A stretch of 43,930 nt of DNA. Source: Collinsella sp. BG-O-102. Its GTDB lineage: Bacteria > Actinomycetota > Coriobacteriia > Coriobacteriales > Coriobacteriaceae. Numbering within the stretch: the stretch's first letter is position 1; every line of letters starts with the position of its first letter. Position numbers and translations under genes: made by a program. Under the pieces are notes generated by a model. That model saw only the letters and a list, made by a program, of their open reading frames with translations. It had not been told where the DNA came from and made no database searches. Positions 25,974 to 33,971 of this stretch are shown in pieces. Location: NCBI RefSeq assembly GCF_023656745.1, contig NZ_JAMOKO010000017.1, forward strand, positions 1 through 43,930, read 5' to 3'.

Positions 25974-26771
25974 CTAACGCTCCAAGACATCGCGAACGGC
26001 GTTTGCCGCCGTAACGGGGCGATCGCGCAGACCGTTATGCGCGCCCGGGATCGTCACAAGGGGGCAATCGAGATATTCGGCAGCCGCTCGCGTGCCAGCC
26101 TCGCGGGGTGTATCGACCGAAAGCTCGCCCAAAAACACGGCCGGCACCGCCTTTGACGCGCGGACGCGCTCCCAGTCGGGAGCATATGTCATATTTGTTC
26201 CGTATTCATTAGCCATAAAGCAACGACCATTGCGCAGGGCATGTTTGGCTTCCGCTTCGGTCGTCCCGGGAGCTTCGGGGTCCAAGTCGCCGAGGGCTCC
26301 CAAGAAAAGCCGGAGCGCCCTTGAAACCTTTCCAGCCGCAATCATATCGAGCAAAACCGGAGCTGCGCCCATGCCGACGCCTTCGGCCGACACAGCCGGC
26401 TCATGCAGAATCGCACGGGCGACGAGATGGGGTTCGGCGCGAAGAAGCTCCAGCGCCACCAACGTACCGGCGCTATGCGCAAGCACATTTGTCGGAGCGC
26501 CAACGTGTTCGATCACGGCTTGCAGGTCGGCGGCCTGAGCGGCAAGATCATAGCTGCCGTCTGCCGCATCGCTGCTGCCACCGCAGCCGCGGCGGTCGTA
26601 GGCAATTACGCGGTAGTTGCGGCTGAGCTCACAAGCGATACCGTCGAAAAATGTGCCGTCGACACAAGCGCCGTGCACGCACACCAAGGCAGGAGCATCA
26701 GGCGACACATCTGGGCCGGCATATTCGCGACAGGCAATCGTGGTGCCCGCATTCTCGACCGTAAAATTCAT
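25974..26771 (-). CDS. Alpha/beta-hydrolase fold protein
   Basis: A 265-residue hydrolase. The oxyanion region is VCVHGACVDGTFF (~31-43), the nucleophile elbow is LAHSAGT (Ser100), and the C-terminal His is in PGAHNGLRD. YDRRGCGGSS is the typical second conserved loop. The family includes esterases, haloperoxidase-like proteins and lactonases, so the substrate is open. The ribosome binding site is weak. It is divergent from the radical SAM gene and co-directional with the signalling gene 211 bp downstream. Confidence 0.82.
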   Translation of the reverse strand: MNFTVENAGTTIACREYAGPDVSPDAPALVCVHGACVDGTFFDGIACELSRNYRVIAYDRRGCGGSSDAADGSYDLAAQAADLQAVIEHVGAPTNVLAHSAGTLVALELLRAEPHLVARAILHEPAVSAEGVGMGAAPVLLDMIAAGKVSRALRLFLGALGDLDPEAPGTTEAEAKHALRNGRCFMANEYGTNMTYAPDWERVRASKAVPAVFLGELSVDTPREAGTRAAAEYLDCPLVTIPGAHNGLRDRPVTAANAVRDVLER

Positions 26772-26996
26772 GTTGTGCCCCCATCATCAATGCTCATCCA
26801 GTTGCACGTCAGCGCGGTTGGATGGACCCACATTGCCTTACACCTTGTTAACAGATTAACTTTACCCGACCCGAGGCTTTTCATGGCGCGGCATCATGGG
26901 CGACGTGAAAAAACGAAACTTGTAAAGCAAGAGCCCGCACCTTGCTTTGGAGCCGATGCTATGCTTAGGCACAATTGTCTTGAGGAGCATATGCCT

Positions 26997-27773
26997 ATGT
27001 CTACGTTTTTGAATGCCAGCCCCATCTTTGGGCCCGTTCGCAGCCGTCGCCTTGGTCTCTCGCTCGGCGTCAACATGATGCCGGCCAGCGGCAAAATCTG
27101 CACGTTCGACTGCATTTACTGCGAAAACGGCCTCAACGCCGAGCGCCCCTGCCATGAGCCGTACAACACAGCTGCCGTGGTACTCGACGCGCTCGAGGCA
27201 AAGCTGCGCGAGATGGCAGCCGAGGGCGAGCTCCCCGATGTGATCACCTTCGCAGGAAACGGCGAGCCCACCGCCGCACCGGAGTTTCCCCAGGCGATTG
27301 CCGGCGCCGTCGCGCTGCGCGATCAGCTGGCCCCAAACTCCAAAATCGCCGTGCTCTCCAACGGTACGCGCGCCGACCGCCCCGAGGTGCACGATGCGCT
27401 CATGATGGTCGACGACAACATCCTCAAGCTCGATACGGTCGACCCGGCGTTTATCCAGCTGCTTGACCAGCCTGTTGGCCCCTACGACGTCGAGCACCAG
27501 ATCGAGACGTTCGCAAGCTTTGACGGTCACGTTATTATCCAGACGATCTTTTTGACCGGCGAGTATCAGGGCAAGCTCATCGACAACACCGGCGAGGAGT
27601 ACGTTGCCCCCTGGCTCGCGGCGCTTGAGCGTATTCGCCCACAAGAAGCGACCATCTACACGGTGGCGCGCGAGACACCGGTCGCCGGCCTTGCCAAAGC
27701 GGCGCCCGAGGTGCTCGACACGATTGCCGCACGCGTACGCGCCCTCGGCATTCCCTGCCAGGTGAGCTACTAG
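26997..27773 (+). CDS. Radical SAM protein
   Basis: A 258-residue radical SAM enzyme. The cluster motif is CTFDCIYC (Cys35, Cys39, Cys42, a CX3CX2C pattern). The GNGEPT loop (FAGNGEPTAAPEFP) and LSNGTRAD are typical SAM-binding segments. It resembles a small radical SAM group found in many anaerobes with no assigned reaction. Open sequence upstream to 26403 is not translated here. GAGGAG (26982-26987) favours the ATG at 26997, with 26991 as alternative. No maturation partner or substrate peptide is nearby. Confidence 0.8.
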   Translation: MSTFLNASPIFGPVRSRRLGLSLGVNMMPASGKICTFDCIYCENGLNAERPCHEPYNTAAVVLDALEAKLREMAAEGELPDVITFAGNGEPTAAPEFPQAIAGAVALRDQLAPNSKIAVLSNGTRADRPEVHDALMMVDDNILKLDTVDPAFIQLLDQPVGPYDVEHQIETFASFDGHVIIQTIFLTGEYQGKLIDNTGEEYVAPWLAALERIRPQEATIYTVARETPVAGLAKAAPEVLDTIAARVRALGIPCQVSY

Positions 27774-27815
27774 CAAAACCACGCAGCAGCTAGTGCCCGC
27801 CACCCCGCTCCATCA

Positions 27816-27884
27816 GTTGCGGTGATATAGTTCCTGTTTATGCTGTTAAACCGCTTAAATCGGAACTATATCACCGCAACTTTT
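27816..27884 (+). repeat. Perfect 19-bp inverted repeat with 27-nt spacer
   Basis: GTTGCGGTGATATAGTTCC (27816-27834) is the exact reverse complement of 27862-27880. The right arm is followed by TTTT. It could terminate the radical SAM transcript or be a small mobile palindromic element. The spacer holds a further GTTTA/TAAAC pair. Confidence 0.85.
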
Positions 27885-27933
27885 ATGGACGCGTGAGTGG
27901 GCTATACTAGCTGCGGATGAAAGGAAGTTAGCC

Positions 27934-28821
27934 ATGTATGACAAAGGACCCGTACCCGGCCGCAACGACGCCTGCTGGTGCGGCAGCGGCAAAAAATATA
28001 AGAAATGTCACAGCGCCTTCGACGAGCGCCTCGAGCGCCTGTGGGAGGAGGGCTGGGAGGTTCTGCCCCGTACGCTCTACAAGACGCCCGCCGATATCGA
28101 GGGCATCAAGCGCTCCGCCGCCATCAACGTGGGCGTGCTCGACTACGTAGGCGAGCACATCGCCGCGGGCATGACCACCAACCAGATTGACCAGATGATC
28201 TACGACTACACCGTCGAGCACGGTGGCACGCCGGCCGATCTCAACTACGAGGGCTACCCCAAAAGCGTGTGCACCTCGATCAATGATGTGGTCTGCCACG
28301 GTATCCCCTGTGATACGGACGTGCTGCACGAGGGCGACATCATCAACGTGGACTGTTCCACGATCCTAGACGGCTACTTTAGCGACTCGAGCCGCATGTT
28401 CTGCATCGGCGAGGTCTCGGCCGAGCGTCAGCGCCTGGTCGACGTCACTCGCGCCAGCGTGGAGGCGGGTCTGGCCGCCGTCAAGCCGTGGCTACCGCTG
28501 TCCGTGATGGCCGAGGCCGTGCAAAAGACGGTCGAGGACGCCGGTTTTAGCGTGGTGCGCGAGTACGGCGGACACGGCATCGGTAAGGAGTTCCACGAGG
28601 ACCCGTTTGTGGGCTTTACCACCGAGGCGCCCGATGTGGACACCATTATGGCTCCGGGCATGGTCTTTACCATCGAGCCCATGGTCAATGCCGGAGCGCC
28701 CGACATTAAGATCAGCAAGGGCGACGGCTGGTGTGTGCGCACCAAGGACGGTAGCGATTCGGCCCAGTGCGAGGTACAGCTCGTGGTGACCGAGGACGGT
28801 TACGAGCTGCTCAGCTGGTAG
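27934..28821 (+). CDS. map: Type I methionine aminopeptidase with N-terminal SEC-C motif
   Basis: A 295-residue enzyme that removes initiator Met from new proteins. Residues 8-28 form a SEC-C zinc motif (GRNDACWCGSGKKYKKCH), and the M24 catalytic fold follows. Metal ligands are visible: Asp in VDCSTILDGYFSDSS (two Asp), His in GGHGIGKEFHE, Glu in FTIEPMVN, and Glu in SAQCEVQLVV. The SEC-C extension is thought to help ribosome binding. AAAGGAAG precedes the ATG, with a TATACT hexamer at 27903-27908. It has its own terminator. Length is about 45 residues longer than E. coli Map because of the zinc motif. Confidence 0.93.
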   Translation: MYDKGPVPGRNDACWCGSGKKYKKCHSAFDERLERLWEEGWEVLPRTLYKTPADIEGIKRSAAINVGVLDYVGEHIAAGMTTNQIDQMIYDYTVEHGGTPADLNYEGYPKSVCTSINDVVCHGIPCDTDVLHEGDIINVDCSTILDGYFSDSSRMFCIGEVSAERQRLVDVTRASVEAGLAAVKPWLPLSVMAEAVQKTVEDAGFSVVREYGGHGIGKEFHEDPFVGFTTEAPDVDTIMAPGMVFTIEPMVNAGAPDIKISKGDGWCVRTKDGSDSAQCEVQLVVTEDGYELLSW

Positions 28822-28830
28822 CTGTGGATG

Positions 28831-28876
28831 CGCCGGATGCCGACGGGCACGCCCGTCTTGCATCCGGCGTTTTATT
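28831..28876 (+). terminator. Terminator of the methionine aminopeptidase gene
   Basis: CGCCGGATGC (28831-28840) pairs with GCATCCGGCG (28860-28869), with an inner GACGGGC/GCCCGTC stem, followed by TTTTATTT. Confidence 0.9.
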
Positions 28877-28890
28877 TGAGCGTTTTGCCT

Positions 28891-28931
28891 GATAAAACCT
28901 GCCAAAATTAACCTGTCCCTTTTTGGCAGGT
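28891..28931 (+). repeat. Dispersed hairpin repeat, copy 2
   Basis: GATAAAACCTGCCAAAATTA then ACCTGTCCCTTTTTGGCAGGT. The ACCTGCCAAAA/TTTTTGGCAGGT arms are complementary. The copy ends 20 bp before the GTG start of the dehydrogenase gene, so it sits in its leader. Confidence 0.85.
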
Positions 28932-28950
28932 CGAGCGGAGAGGACTGCTT

Positions 28951-29886
28951 GTGAACATTCTGGTTTTGTTGCCCGTCAACGACCGTCATCGCGCAATTCT
29001 TGAGTCGAGCGCTCCGGGCGAGGACTTTATCTACACGAGCGCCGACGCCGCCACGCACGAGCAGGTCGCCGATGCCGACGTGATCCTGGGCAACATCGAC
29101 CCTGCCCTGCTTACCGCGTGCAAGCACCTCCAGCTGTTGCAATTGCAGACCGCCGGCTATGACGACTACTTGGCCGCCGGCACCGTGCCAGCCGACGCTA
29201 AGCTTTCCTGCTCGGTGGGCGCCTACGGCCAGGCCGTAAGCGAGCACATGTTTGCCATGGTTCTTTCTATGATGAAGCGCCTGCCCGGCTATCACGACTT
29301 GCAGCGCGAGCATCGCTGGGAGGATTTGGGGCCGGTTACCTCGCTCAAAAATGCCAACGTGCTGGTGCTGGGCGCAGGCGATATCGGCGGCCACTTTGCC
29401 ACGCTCTGCCGCAGCATGGGCGCACACGTCCGCGGCATCAAGCGCCATCCGCTCGTCTACCCCATTGTATTTGAGGACATGGACGGCATGGATGCCCTGT
29501 CTGAGCGCCTGGCCGAGGCCGATGTCGTCGCATCCTTTATGCCCAGCACACCCGAGACCCGCGGCCTGGCGAACGCCGAGTTCTTCGCCGCGATGAAGCC
29601 GGGCGCCTTCTTTGCCAACGGCGGTCGCGGCGATCTTGTGGTCGCCGAGGACTTGGTTGCCGCTCTGGAGTCGGGACATCTCGCCGGCGCCGCGGTCGAC
29701 GTCACCGACCCCGAGCCGCTGCCCGCCGCAAGCCCGCTGTGGGATGCGCCCAACATGCTCATCACGCCGCACGTCTCCGGTTGGTTCCACTTGGAGGCTA
29801 CGCTCAACAATGTGGTCGACATTGCCGCAGAGAATCTGCGTCACTTGCAGGCCGGCGAGACCCTGCGCTGCTGGATCGAACACTGA
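28951..29886 (+). CDS. D-isomer-specific 2-hydroxyacid dehydrogenase
   Basis: A 311-residue NAD(P)-dependent oxidoreductase. The nucleotide-binding Rossmann segment is VLVLGAGDIGGHFATLCRSMG, the catalytic region includes PSTPETRGLANAEFFAAMKPGAFFANGGRG (Arg-type motif), Glu in VTDPEPLPAASPLWDAPN, and His in ITPHVSGW. It reduces a 2-keto acid or oxidises a D-2-hydroxyacid; substrate unassigned. Start is GTG with GGAGAGGA upstream. A dispersed repeat lies in its leader. Downstream is a structured region. Confidence 0.87.
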   Translation: MNILVLLPVNDRHRAILESSAPGEDFIYTSADAATHEQVADADVILGNIDPALLTACKHLQLLQLQTAGYDDYLAAGTVPADAKLSCSVGAYGQAVSEHMFAMVLSMMKRLPGYHDLQREHRWEDLGPVTSLKNANVLVLGAGDIGGHFATLCRSMGAHVRGIKRHPLVYPIVFEDMDGMDALSERLAEADVVASFMPSTPETRGLANAEFFAAMKPGAFFANGGRGDLVVAEDLVAALESGHLAGAAVDVTDPEPLPAASPLWDAPNMLITPHVSGWFHLEATLNNVVDIAAENLRHLQAGETLRCWIEH

Positions 29887-29888
29887 TT

Positions 29889-29915
29889 GTTCCGGCGTTT
29901 TCCAAACGCCGGAAC
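29889..29915 (+). terminator. Hairpin after the dehydrogenase gene
   Basis: GTTCCGGCGTTT (29889-29900) and AAACGCCGGAAC (29904-29915) form a perfect 12-bp stem with a 3-nt loop, right after the stop. No T-run follows (CCCCTC), so it is either a T-less terminator or an RNA-stabilising hairpin. Confidence 0.75.
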
Positions 29916-29926
29916 CCCTCGACGCT

Positions 29927-30106
29927 GCGAGCCCGCCAGAGCGGCAATCTGCCTTTCAATCGTCGGGCATGACCAGAAGGTCAATGCCCTCCTCTTTCAA
30001 GGCACCTTGCTCACTCTGGCGGGTTCTCGCTGACTTTTGTTCAACCTGCGGCGCTTTGCTGGCGCGGCCCTACCTGTGGGCTCTCGCTGACTTTTATTCG
30101 ACCTGC
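29927..30106. repeat. Nested inverted repeats and a 25-bp direct repeat
   Basis: Outer arms GCGAGCCCGCCAGAG (29927-29941) and CTCTGGCGGGTTCTCGC (30014-30030) enclose an inner hairpin GGGCATGACC...GGTCAATGCCC (29965-29989). The right part contains TCTCGCTGACTTTTGTTCAA (30025) repeated with two changes as TCTCGCTGACTTTTATTCGA (30082). There is no gene. Confidence 0.7.
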
Positions 30107-30121
30107 AGGGTCTTCAAATTG

Positions 30122-30613
30122 CTAGAGCGTTGCTAAGTAATTCTTTGCGTCTTCTGCGCTCATTGCTGCGACGGGTGCGTGTGAACAGAGTTTGGCATCG
30201 TTGGTGACCAGAAGGTCTGCCTTTGCGCGCATTGCTGCCGCAATGATTAAATCGTCTTCGTAATCGCTATGGAGCTTACGCTGCTTGCTCGCCATCCATA
30301 TGTCACTCAGGTCGCAGGGTACCGGCGTGGCAAGTTGCGACAACACGTCGAGGCAATCCCATGCAAGTGATGTCGCCGCCACGGCGGCATCTTGGGATAG
30401 CGAGCCATGCTCGCGCCGATACCACGCCTTATGTTCGCTCGAAATCAAATAGAACAGATCTTTGGACGATGTCGCCGCATACAGCAAATCCACCTGCGCC
30501 GTGCATGCATCGCGTAAAAACTCAATCGCCACCGAACGACCACGTCGTGAGGGAATGAAGTAATCGAGCCACACGTTGGTGTCAACCAAGATGCGCCTTG
30601 GAGCCTCACTCAT
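30122..30613 (-). CDS. PIN-domain toxin (VapC-like)
   Basis: A 163-residue PIN-domain protein. Conserved acidic residues are in ILVDTNVWLDYF (Asp11), EDDLIIAAAMRAKADLLVTND and following AKL. PIN toxins of type II toxin-antitoxin systems are Mg-dependent RNases, usually cutting tRNA or rRNA. It overlaps the RHH antitoxin gene by eight bases and is downstream of it, the usual order. The pairing with a RelB/DinJ-type RHH antitoxin rather than VapB/AbrB-type is noted. RNase activity is not shown here. Confidence 0.82.
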   Translation of the reverse strand: MSEAPRRILVDTNVWLDYFIPSRRGRSVAIEFLRDACTAQVDLLYAATSSKDLFYLISSEHKAWYRREHGSLSQDAAVAATSLAWDCLDVLSQLATPVPCDLSDIWMASKQRKLHSDYEDDLIIAAAMRAKADLLVTNDAKLCSHAPVAAMSAEDAKNYLATL

Positions 30614-30986
30614 AGAGCCAGCTCATCTCCTCGCCGTAGCGATCCGCGTAGGCGTTCCGTTTGAGTTCTTCATCGCCCGAGGGCTGAGCCTTGACCATAT
30701 CGATTCCCGACTCACGGCAAGCGGCAGCGAACAGCTTCGACCCCTGATCCATGAGCTCGAGCTTACGTTTAGCGGCCTTTTCGCGCTCGCGCTGTTCCGC
30801 CCGGACACGACTGGGCAGCAGGATATCCTCGAGCGCACCGGGGCGATCGGCCAGCGACGCTGCAAGCTGCCAGAGCGCTCGCACCGCTTGGCTCGGCGTC
30901 ATACCGGCCCTGGAGAGAGCGGCGTCCCCGCTCCTTTTAAGATCGGCATCGAGACGTACGTTGATCTGAGCGGCTGTTGTGGTCAT
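30606..30986 (-). CDS. RHH antitoxin (RelB/DinJ-like)
   Basis: A 126-residue protein. The N-terminus is a ribbon-helix-helix: INVRLDADLKRSGDAALSRAG then MTPSQAVRALWQLAASLADRPG, typical of the RelB/DinJ antitoxin group. A helical middle (EQREREKAAKRKLELMDQGSK) and a toxin-binding tail follow. AAGGAGGGG precedes the ATG. It binds DNA as a dimer and should neutralise the overlapping PIN toxin. A palindrome overlapping the -35 at 31032-31048 is the likely operator. Confidence 0.82.
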   Translation of the reverse strand: MTTTAAQINVRLDADLKRSGDAALSRAGMTPSQAVRALWQLAASLADRPGALEDILLPSRVRAEQREREKAAKRKLELMDQGSKLFAAACRESGIDMVKAQPSGDEELKRNAYADRYGEEMSWLYE

Positions 30987-31011
30987 GACCCCTCCTTAAT
31001 ACTTTAAAATC

Positions 31012-31048
31012 ATCATAAAACTCTATGGTAGATACGTAAAGCACGTAT
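31012..31048 (-). promoter_or_regulatory. Toxin-antitoxin promoter with operator
   Basis: On the minus strand, TTTACG (31035-31040) and TATGAT (31012-31017) are 17 bp apart. The inverted repeat ATACGT-N5-ACGTAT (31032-31048) covers the -35, as expected for RHH autorepression. Confidence 0.65.
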
Positions 31049-31081
31049 AGTATTTATTAGCATTAGCCGCACTCTGTGCAC

Positions 31082-31115
31082 AAAAAGCCGCCGAGGTGCA
31101 CTGCACCTCGGCGGC
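31082..31115 (-). terminator. Terminator of the M18 aminopeptidase gene
   Basis: GCCGCCGAGGTGCA (31087-31100) and TGCACCTCGGCGGC (31102-31115) are perfect complements with a 1-nt loop. Read on the minus strand it is followed by TTTTTG. It lies about 90 bp beyond the aminopeptidase stop. Confidence 0.88.
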
Positions 31116-31152
31116 CACGTACCACCGATCTAGCTCGGTTTCACCTTTGGCA

Positions 31153-31201
31153 TTTGCCCAGATAAAACCTGCCAAAATAAACCTGTCCCTTTTTGGCAGG
31201 T
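31153..31201 (+). repeat. Dispersed hairpin repeat, copy 3
   Basis: TTTGCCCA then GATAAAACCTGCCAAAATAA and ACCTGTCCCTTTTTGGCAGGT, matching copy 1 with only one change in its 49 bp. It abuts the stop codon of the aminopeptidase gene (31203-31205 on the minus strand). Confidence 0.9.
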
Positions 31202-31202
31202 T

Positions 31203-32588
31203 TTAGAGCTCCACGCTTTCGGCTCCGTTGATGGTTAGGTTGCGCTCGTAGAAGGCGGTGAGGGCGCGGATGGCGTACATCACGTCGCGCACGCCGCCGG
31301 TCTCGTAGCTCGAGTGCATGGCAAGTTGCGGCAGGCCCACGTCTACGGCATGCATGCTCGCCTGCATGTTCGACAGGTTGCCCAGGGTAGAACCGCCGGC
31401 CATATCGCTCTTGTTGGCAAAGGCCTGCGTGGGCACGTCGGCGTCATCGCAAATGGCCTGGAACACCGCGCGGCTAAAGGCATCGGTGCAGTAGTGCTGG
31501 TTGGCGGCTTCCTTGATGACGATGCCGCCGTTAAGCACCACCTGGTTGCGGGCGTCGCACTTCTCGGCGTGGTTGGGGTGCACGGCATGCGCGTTGTCGC
31601 AGCTCACGAGCATCGATGCGGCAAGGGCGCGATGGTACGACTCGTCGTCAAAGCCCAGCGATCCGTTAATGCGGCGCAGCGCGTCGGCCAAGAACGTCGA
31701 CATGGCGCCCTGCTTGGTCTCGGAGCCAACCTCCTCGTTATCGAAGCAGCAGAAGACCGAAACGTCGTGCGCGTTCTCGGAACCCAAAAATGCCTGCAGC
31801 GAGGTATAGGCACAGGCCAGGTCGTCGAGCTTGGGCGTCGAGATAAACTCATCGGCCCAGCCCCAGATGCGCGCATCCTGACGATTGACCAGGAACAGAT
31901 CGCGGCCCAGGATCTGCTCGGGCTCAACGTCCAGTTCGTCAGCGATCAGGGCGTCAAAATCTCCCTGCTTAAGGTCACCGGCGCTGATGAGCGGGCACAG
32001 ATCAATGGCTCGGTTGGGCGCAAAGCCCTCGTTAACGCCGCGGTTCATGTGGATGGCAAGGCTCGGGATAATAGCGACCTCGCGCTCGGTGGCAAGCAGG
32101 CGGCTCTCAATACGGTCGCCCTCGCGCACCAGCACGCGGCCCGCGAGCGCCAGTGGGCGATCGAACCAGGTGTAGTCGATCATGCCGCCGTAAGCCTCGG
32201 TGTTCAGGCGCAGCGTCTCGCCCGCGCCGTCGAGCTCGGGCACGGCCTTGACCTTAAACGTCGGCGAATCGCTGTGCGACGCCGTCAGTTGAAAATGGTA
32301 GTCGCCGGCAACGCCGTCCTCGCCCCACGTAGCAGCCAAGTCCTCGCCCACCTTAAAGGCGATAACGCTCGAGGTGTTGCGCTGCGTGTAATAGCGACCG
32401 CCCGGCTCGATATCCCACGCAGCGTTCTCGGGCAGGTAGGTAAAGCCCGCCTCGTCGAGTTCGGCCATAATGGTCGCCGCCGTATGGAACATGCTGGGGC
32501 ATGCCTCGATAAAGTCGATAAGGTCGTTCGCGGCCTCGATATCGTCGGCCGTCACATGCGCGCGCTCGGGCGTTTCCTGATCCGTCAT
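31203..32588 (-). CDS. M18 family aminopeptidase
   Basis: A 461-residue zinc aminopeptidase of the M18 family. Metal-binding regions are visible: TASHSDSPTFKVK, KLDDLACAYTSLQAF, FCCFDNEEVGSETKQGA (tandem Glu), and VSCDNAHAVHPNH. The tail has AMHSSYETGGVRDV with the final metal His. M18 enzymes release N-terminal acidic or neutral residues from peptides. The ATG at 32588 (MTDQETPER) is preferred over the frame opening at 32699, since AAAGGGGAGAG lies just upstream and the extra 37 residues look unrelated. Followed by a dispersed repeat and a strong terminator. Confidence 0.9.
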   Translation of the reverse strand: MTDQETPERAHVTADDIEAANDLIDFIEACPSMFHTAATIMAELDEAGFTYLPENAAWDIEPGGRYYTQRNTSSVIAFKVGEDLAATWGEDGVAGDYHFQLTASHSDSPTFKVKAVPELDGAGETLRLNTEAYGGMIDYTWFDRPLALAGRVLVREGDRIESRLLATEREVAIIPSLAIHMNRGVNEGFAPNRAIDLCPLISAGDLKQGDFDALIADELDVEPEQILGRDLFLVNRQDARIWGWADEFISTPKLDDLACAYTSLQAFLGSENAHDVSVFCCFDNEEVGSETKQGAMSTFLADALRRINGSLGFDDESYHRALAASMLVSCDNAHAVHPNHAEKCDARNQVVLNGGIVIKEAANQHYCTDAFSRAVFQAICDDADVPTQAFANKSDMAGGSTLGNLSNMQASMHAVDVGLPQLAMHSSYETGGVRDVMYAIRALTAFYERNLTINGAESVEL

Positions 32589-32749
32589 GCTCTCCCCTTT
32601 CGCTGGGTTGATGGTCCCCTCCAGCATACCCCGCCACGCCAGCGCCGCACTCTTCATTCCGTGTTTAATCCCGCGCCGCTCGCCAAGTTGAGCCATCATG
32701 CCCGTGCACCTTTTGCGACAATTACGCTAACAGGACGAGAGGAGCCGTC

Positions 32750-33832
32750 ATGAAGCCACGTAACATTGCCATCGCCTGCGGTGTCGCAGGAGTCGCCGTC
32801 GGCCTTGCCGCCGCCGGCATCGTTTACCGCAAGCAAATCAAGTCCGCCGCGTCGCTCAAACGCTTGACTGGCTACGCAGACGGCTATGACCTGTACGCAA
32901 TCGACATCGCCTACGACTACGATCTTGATCGCATCATCGCCGCTGGCGTGCGCGACGACCAGGCCTACATCGATGCCGTGGTGGCGCAGGTGCTGCCCGG
33001 TGTGCCGGTACATGTCCAGGCGCCCCAGTTTGCCTGCAGCGCTTTTGTCGCCGTAGATGCCGAAGGCCGCGTGCGCACCGGCCGCAATTACGACTTTAAG
33101 GACGACACCTCGGCGCTGCTGGTGCACAATCACCCACGCGACGGCTATGCCTCCATCGGGTTTGCCGCCCTTAACAACCTGGGCGATAACACTCCGCTTG
33201 ACTCCGTCGGCGGACGCGCCGCCGCACTCATGGGCCCGTTTGCCCAGCTCGACGGTGTTAACGAATGCGGCGTGTCCATTGCCGTACTCACCCTGGATTC
33301 CAAGCCCTGTGACCAGGACACGCAACGCCCCGTCATCAACACTTCGCTCGCCATCCGTCTGGTGCTCGACCGCGCGGCTACCACGCAAGAGGCCGTCGAC
33401 CTGCTTTCCGCCTACGACATGCACGCCATGGCAGGACGCGATTACCACTTCTTTATCAACGACGCCGCCGGTGACGCGCGCGTAGTAGAGTGGGATCCGC
33501 GCGATCCGGACCGTGCTTTCAAAGCGACTCCTGTACGCCAGGTTACGAACTTCTACGCCTGCTATGGCGACGAAGTGCTGCCCAACCAAAAGAATGGCGA
33601 GCTGGGCCATGGTAAAGAGCGCGCCGTCGCAATCGCCGATGTCCTTGACGCCCACGCCGGTGCCCAGGACGAGGCAGTCGCTTGGAAGGCCCTTCGCGCC
33701 GCAGCCCAAGAGCCCAATCCGGAAGACATCACCAGCAATACGCAATGGTCGGTCGTCTTTGACAATACCGAACCCGCCGCCGCTATTACGCTGCGCCGCC
33801 ACTGGGGCAACGTCGATGCCTTCGCACTGTAA
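32750..33832 (+). CDS. Choloylglycine-hydrolase-family (Ntn) amidohydrolase, membrane-anchored
   Basis: A 360-residue protein. Residues 5-25 are a hydrophobic N-terminal segment with few charges, likely an anchor or signal. A propeptide-like region (~30-95) leads to the nucleophile Cys96 (QFACSAFVA), followed by RTGRNYDF (Arg112, Asp115) and conserved NECGVSIAV and SLAIRLVLDRAATTQEAVDLL. This is the linear-amide C-N hydrolase family, which includes bile-salt hydrolase, penicillin acylase and related enzymes. The Cys is internal, so activation by cleavage is expected. The divergent, long-leader form is not a typical bile-salt hydrolase, and the substrate is unknown. Confidence 0.8.
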   Translation: MKPRNIAIACGVAGVAVGLAAAGIVYRKQIKSAASLKRLTGYADGYDLYAIDIAYDYDLDRIIAAGVRDDQAYIDAVVAQVLPGVPVHVQAPQFACSAFVAVDAEGRVRTGRNYDFKDDTSALLVHNHPRDGYASIGFAALNNLGDNTPLDSVGGRAAALMGPFAQLDGVNECGVSIAVLTLDSKPCDQDTQRPVINTSLAIRLVLDRAATTQEAVDLLSAYDMHAMAGRDYHFFINDAAGDARVVEWDPRDPDRAFKATPVRQVTNFYACYGDEVLPNQKNGELGHGKERAVAIADVLDAHAGAQDEAVAWKALRAAAQEPNPEDITSNTQWSVVFDNTEPAAAITLRRHWGNVDAFAL

Positions 33833-33900
33833 GGAACCAGGCCCGTCGACCTTACGTTCCCTGACGTTGCTTACATTTCCATACGCTTGGGCTAACACGT

Positions 33901-33933
33901 TTTACCCCCGTATCAACAGTGTGCGGGGGTAAA
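33901..33933. terminator. Hairpin upstream of the phosphofructokinase gene
   Basis: TTTACCCCCG (33901-33910) and CGGGGGTAAA (33924-33933) form a perfect 10-bp stem. A TATAAC hexamer at 33947-33952 lies beyond it. It may end the upstream transcript or shape the promoter. Confidence 0.6.
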
Positions 33934-33971
33934 CTTATGCGCATGTTATAACTTGCCCGGAAGGATTCATC

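Noticed and set aside
26403-26996. Radical SAM gene starting at 26403
   Set aside because: The first ~196 codons overlap the alpha/beta hydrolase gene on the other strand and have no domain. The conserved protein begins at 26991/26997 with a good ribosome binding site.
32750-33832. Calling this gene a bile-salt hydrolase
   Set aside because: The family motifs match, but the nucleophile is at residue 96 behind an N-terminal anchor, and no bile-salt specificity residues could be verified.
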